Assembly (NCBI GenBank): GCA_030041195.1
Contig: JASHOI010000126.1
Span: 1 to 7,452, forward strand
Source of the DNA: Streptosporangiaceae bacterium
GTDB lineage: Bacteria; Actinomycetota; Actinomycetes; Streptosporangiales; Streptosporangiaceae
Length of the DNA stretch: 7,452 nt
Reading direction: 5' to 3'
In this document: positions 5,784 to 7,452 of the stretch, piece by piece
Position numbering within the stretch: the first letter of the stretch is position 1
How the letters are laid out: every line of letters starts with the position of its first letter
Notes under the pieces: generated by a model
What the model was told of the DNA's origin: nothing
The model's database searches: none
The model's input: only the letters and a program-made list of their open reading frames with translations
Translations under genes and position numbers: made by a program

Positions 5784-6109
5784 GCGTTCGCCGCCAGCGC
5801 CGTGCGCAGCAGCGGGCGCAGCCGCTCGAGGTCCTCCAGCGAGCTCAGGCGCAGCTCGATCCAGTCGCGGCGGCCGGGGTCACGAACCACCGCGGGGTCG
5901 CCGCCGAAGTCCGCGCCCACCCGCGACCATCCGTCCCGCGTGATCCGAAGGTCGATCACGCCGGGCGCCTCGAGGTGAGCGATCTCGCGGCGGCCGGTGA
6001 CCAGCGCCGGCTTGTCGCCGTACCGGGAAGCGCGCTCCTGCGCCGGACCGGCCGCGAGCATCAGCAGGACGAACGCGTCCCACAGCAAATCACCCTGGCT
6101 TTCGTGCAT
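5780..6109 (-). CDS. Small luciferase-like-domain (DUF5519-type) protein
   Basis: A 109-residue cytoplasmic protein. The core [20 protein letters not shown] (39-58), then [20 protein letters not shown] (69-88) and the closing [16 protein letters not shown] resemble, from memory, the 'luciferase domain' family DUF5519: a GxxEIAHxH-like motif, a DLxL strand, a V.D.GW strand and a C-terminal helix. The canonical second histidine of the HxH stretch is Glu46 in the local HLE. The biochemical role of this family is not established; the name does not imply light emission. I choose ATG 6109 over an in-frame ATG at 6166, because the longer form would cover the divergent gene's start and ribosome site, and because TACGAT stands 7 nt before ATG 6109 as a leaderless -10. 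Its stop overlaps the kinase start by 4 nt, so the two form an operon. Confidence 0.75.
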   Translation of the reverse strand: MHESQGDLLWDAFVLLMLAAGPAQERASRYGDKPALVTGRREIAHLEAPGVIDLRITRDGWSRVGADFGGDPAVVRDPGRRDWIELRLSSLEDLERLRPLLRTALAANA

Positions 6110-6116
6110 GCTGGCG

Positions 6117-6122
6117 ATCGTA
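6117..6122 (-). promoter_or_regulatory. -10 element candidate giving a leaderless transcript of the luciferase-like gene
   Basis: TACGAT (TANNNT) on the minus strand ends 7 nt before the ATG at 6109, so transcription would start on or next to the A of the start codon. No Shine-Dalgarno is present in the 40-nt divergent gap on this strand near the start. No convincing -35 was found. Confidence 0.45.
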
Positions 6123-6134
6123 ACCAGCACCGCC

Positions 6135-6140
6135 GAGAGG
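6135..6140 (+). promoter_or_regulatory. Ribosome binding site of the 2H phosphoesterase gene
   Basis: GAGAGG with a 9-nt spacer precedes ATG 6150. It favours this start over ATG 5997, which would read through the opposite-strand gene, and over ATG 6171, which has no purine-rich upstream sequence. Confidence 0.55.
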
Positions 6141-6149
6141 CAGGGAACG

Positions 6150-6773
6150 ATGAGCCCGCTGCCCACGCAGATGGCCGACCACTGGTGGCAGCGGCCGGGC
6201 CGGCTGCCCGGGCGGCCGCTCTACCACTGGCACATGCTGTTTCACGATCAGCCCGAGGTCCGCCGGCTCGCGGCGGCGGCGCAGGCCAAGCTCGCGGGCC
6301 TGCCCGGCCTCGACCCCGTGCCGGAGCAGTGGCTGCACCTGACCACGTACATCGTCGGGTTCGCCGACGAGGTGCCGCAGGCCAGCCTGGAGATCATGAC
6401 CACGACGGCGCGGCGGCTGCTCGCCGGGGTTGCCCCGATCCCGGTCAGCCTCGGCCGGATCGTCTACCACCCGGAGGCCGTGGTGCTCGCGGTGCAGCCG
6501 CTCGGGGCGCTGCGACCGGTGCTCGACGCGGTCGTGGCGGCCACCAGCAGCGCCGGCTGCGAGGGCCACACCGACACCGACCCGTGGCTGCCGCACATCT
6601 CGGTTGCCTACAGCCACGCGACCGGGCCGGCGGCGCCCGTGATCGCCGCCCTGGGGCGGTCGGTGCCCAGGACCGAGGTCACGATCAGGTCGGTGAGCCT
6701 GGTCGCCCAGACCCAGGTAGGACGTTCCTGGCAGTGGCGGCCGGTGGCCGAGGCTCACCTCGACGGCGGGTGA
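6150..6773 (+). CDS. 2H phosphoesterase / 2'-5' RNA ligase superfamily protein
   Basis: A 207-residue protein of the LigT-like 2H superfamily, whose members act on 2'-5' or cyclic phosphodiester bonds of RNA or nucleotides. The two defining HxT/S motifs are present: W-L-H63-L-T65-T after a variable N-terminal region, and L-P-H149-I-S151-V in the second half, 86 residues apart as usual for the pseudo-symmetric fold. The N-terminal H-W-H-M-L-F strand (about 27-32) matches the YHWHxLF-like opening seen in actinobacterial homologues. Substrate cannot be predicted; many bacterial 2H proteins are uncharacterised. The start is ATG 6150 with a GAGAGG ribosome site. The gene is divergent from the luciferase-like/kinase pair across 40 nt and ends 1 nt before the stop of the convergent methyltransferase. 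Confidence 0.88.
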   Translation: MSPLPTQMADHWWQRPGRLPGRPLYHWHMLFHDQPEVRRLAAAAQAKLAGLPGLDPVPEQWLHLTTYIVGFADEVPQASLEIMTTTARRLLAGVAPIPVSLGRIVYHPEAVVLAVQPLGALRPVLDAVVAATSSAGCEGHTDTDPWLPHISVAYSHATGPAAPVIAALGRSVPRTEVTIRSVSLVAQTQVGRSWQWRPVAEAHLDGG

Positions 6774-6774
6774 A

Positions 6775-7380
6775 TCACTCCCGGCGGATCGTGGCCAGCC
6801 AGGCCTGCGCGATGGAGCTGAACCCGAATCCCGGGTTGATCTCGAATTTCTCCGGGACGATCTCGGCGACATCCCAGCCGTCGCTGAACGCGGCGCGCAG
6901 CTCGTCCTGGCTGACCCGGCGCGGGCCGATGTCGCCGGGCTGATGCTCGCTGAAGCAGGCCAGGTAGCAGCTGCCGCCGGGCCCGAGCACCGAGGCCAGG
7001 CTGGCGACGTACCGAGCTCGATCGTCGTCGTCGAAGACGTGGAACACCCCGCTGTCGATGACCGTGTCGAAGGTCAGGCCGAACTGCCCGAGGTTCAGCG
7101 CGTCGGCGACCTCGAAGCGCGCGGCAATGCCGCGCTCGGTTGCCTTTCCCCGTGCCCGTTCGATCGCGCGCGGCGAGATGTCGATCCCGAACGCGTCCGC
7201 GCCCTTCGACGCGGCCAGCAGCGTGTGCTCCCCGGTTCCGCAGCCCGGATCGACCACCCGCCCGCTCAGCAGGCCCACGTCGGCCAGGCGGACGAACAGC
7301 GGCTGCGGCCGGCCGATGTCCCACGGCGGAGGCGTGGTCGCGGCGTACGGCGCATCCCAGCTCTCCGACGACGTCGTCAC
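6775..7380 (-). CDS. Class I SAM-dependent methyltransferase
   Basis: A 201-residue Rossmann-fold methyltransferase of the Methyltransf_25 type. Motif I is VVDPGCGTG (42-50), binding S-adenosylmethionine; Pro45 replaces the more usual small or aliphatic residue. GIDIS with D67 is the acidic end of strand 2 that contacts the ribose. VADALNL (91-97) marks strand 3 and FDTVIDSGVFHVF (104-116) strand 4 with its following helix. The N-terminal PPWDIGRPQP (18-27) is a substrate-lid feature seen in small-molecule (TPMT-like or quinone-type) methyltransferases. I choose GTG 7380, because AGGGAGG lies 5 nt upstream and similarity begins there. An in-frame ATG at 7437 would add 19 low-complexity residues and overlap the apparent divergent gene. 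The substrate is unknown. Confidence 0.9.
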   Translation of the reverse strand: MTTSSESWDAPYAATTPPPWDIGRPQPLFVRLADVGLLSGRVVDPGCGTGEHTLLAASKGADAFGIDISPRAIERARGKATERGIAARFEVADALNLGQFGLTFDTVIDSGVFHVFDDDDRARYVASLASVLGPGGSCYLACFSEHQPGDIGPRRVSQDELRAAFSDGWDVAEIVPEKFEINPGFGFSSIAQAWLATIRRE

Positions 7381-7385
7381 GAGCG

Positions 7386-7392
7386 CCTCCCT
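7386..7392 (-). promoter_or_regulatory. Ribosome binding site deciding the methyltransferase start
   Basis: AGGGAGG on the minus strand with a 5-nt spacer precedes GTG 7380. It is the strongest Shine-Dalgarno near this gene and supports GTG 7380 over ATG 7437. Confidence 0.65.
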
Positions 7393-7406
7393 GCCCGGGG
7401 CCGGAT

Positions 7407-7412
7407 TACGAT
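7407..7412 (+). promoter_or_regulatory. -10 element candidate for a divergent leaderless gene
   Basis: TACGAT on the plus strand lies 6 nt before a GTG at 7419, the same arrangement as at the GNAT gene. It also shares the 8-mer TTACGATC with the promoter of the luciferase-like gene. Confidence 0.4.
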
Positions 7413-7418
7413 CTTTGC

Positions 7419-7452
7419 GTGTCGCGTTGGGCACCATGGTGCCAGCGTCGCC
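7419..7452 (+). CDS. Possible first codons of a divergent gene cut by the right edge
   Basis: From GTG 7419 the plus strand reads M-S-R-W-A-P-W-C-Q-R-R to the window end without a stop. The support is positional only: a TANNNT box at the leaderless distance, and a gap facing the methyltransferase gene where a divergent gene is expected. An alternative start is ATG 7436 in another frame. Eleven codons are too few to name a product. Confidence 0.3.
   Translation, partial: MSRWAPWCQRR

Noticed and set aside
5181..6109. Toxin-antitoxin system (zeta-like kinase plus small partner)
   Set aside because: The kinase has only generic P-loop features and the partner looks like a luciferase-like domain protein rather than an antitoxin; gene overlap alone is not enough.
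6110..6166. 19-residue N-terminal extension of the luciferase-like protein (ATG 6166)
   Set aside because: It would overlap the divergent gene's ribosome site and start codon, and a -10-like box sits at the leaderless distance from ATG 6109.

Overview
The window is GC-rich throughout (roughly 70%) with strong G/C third-position bias, several GTG starts, very short intergenic gaps and TANNNT-type -10 boxes. Together with an F420-dependent (deazaflavin) nitroreductase-family enzyme, an STAS anti-sigma antagonist and a sigma-B-like promoter, this points to an actinobacterial chromosome. I cannot name the genus. No tRNA, rRNA, insertion sequence, CRISPR array or phage gene is visible.

Layout. 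A plus-strand single-pass membrane protein, cut by the left edge, ends at 809. It runs tail-to-tail into a minus-strand pair: a beta-propeller (Asp-box/BNR) lipoprotein (2138-3337) followed after 25 nt by an M18 aspartyl aminopeptidase (817-2112). A 272-nt gap (3338-3609) holds a perfect 18-bp-arm hairpin, probably the terminator of the next gene, plus some smaller symmetric elements. Next come, both on the minus strand, a small STAS-domain anti-sigma factor antagonist (3610-4023) with a sigma-B-like promoter candidate in its upstream gap, and a Ddn-like F420 enzyme (4178-4627). A GNAT acetyltransferase (4736-5200, plus) overlaps by 20 bp, tail-to-tail, a P-loop kinase-like protein (5181-5783, minus). 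The kinase is translationally coupled (GTGA overlap) to a small luciferase-like-domain protein (5780-6109). Divergent from that pair is a 2H-phosphoesterase (2'-5' RNA ligase-like, 6150-6773), which ends 1 nt from a convergent SAM methyltransferase (6775-7380). The last bases may be the first codons of a divergent plus-strand gene (from 7419).

How the genes fit together. This looks like an ordinary chromosomal region of small, mostly independent transcription units rather than one dedicated system. The supportable functional links are the lipoprotein/aminopeptidase operon, the luciferase-like/kinase coupled pair, and the stress-signalling flavour of the STAS gene with its promoter. The most useful second looks are that promoter, three start codons that appear to be leaderless, the long perfect hairpin, the unusual phospho-site context of the STAS protein, and the retained binding-pocket residues of the Ddn-like enzyme.
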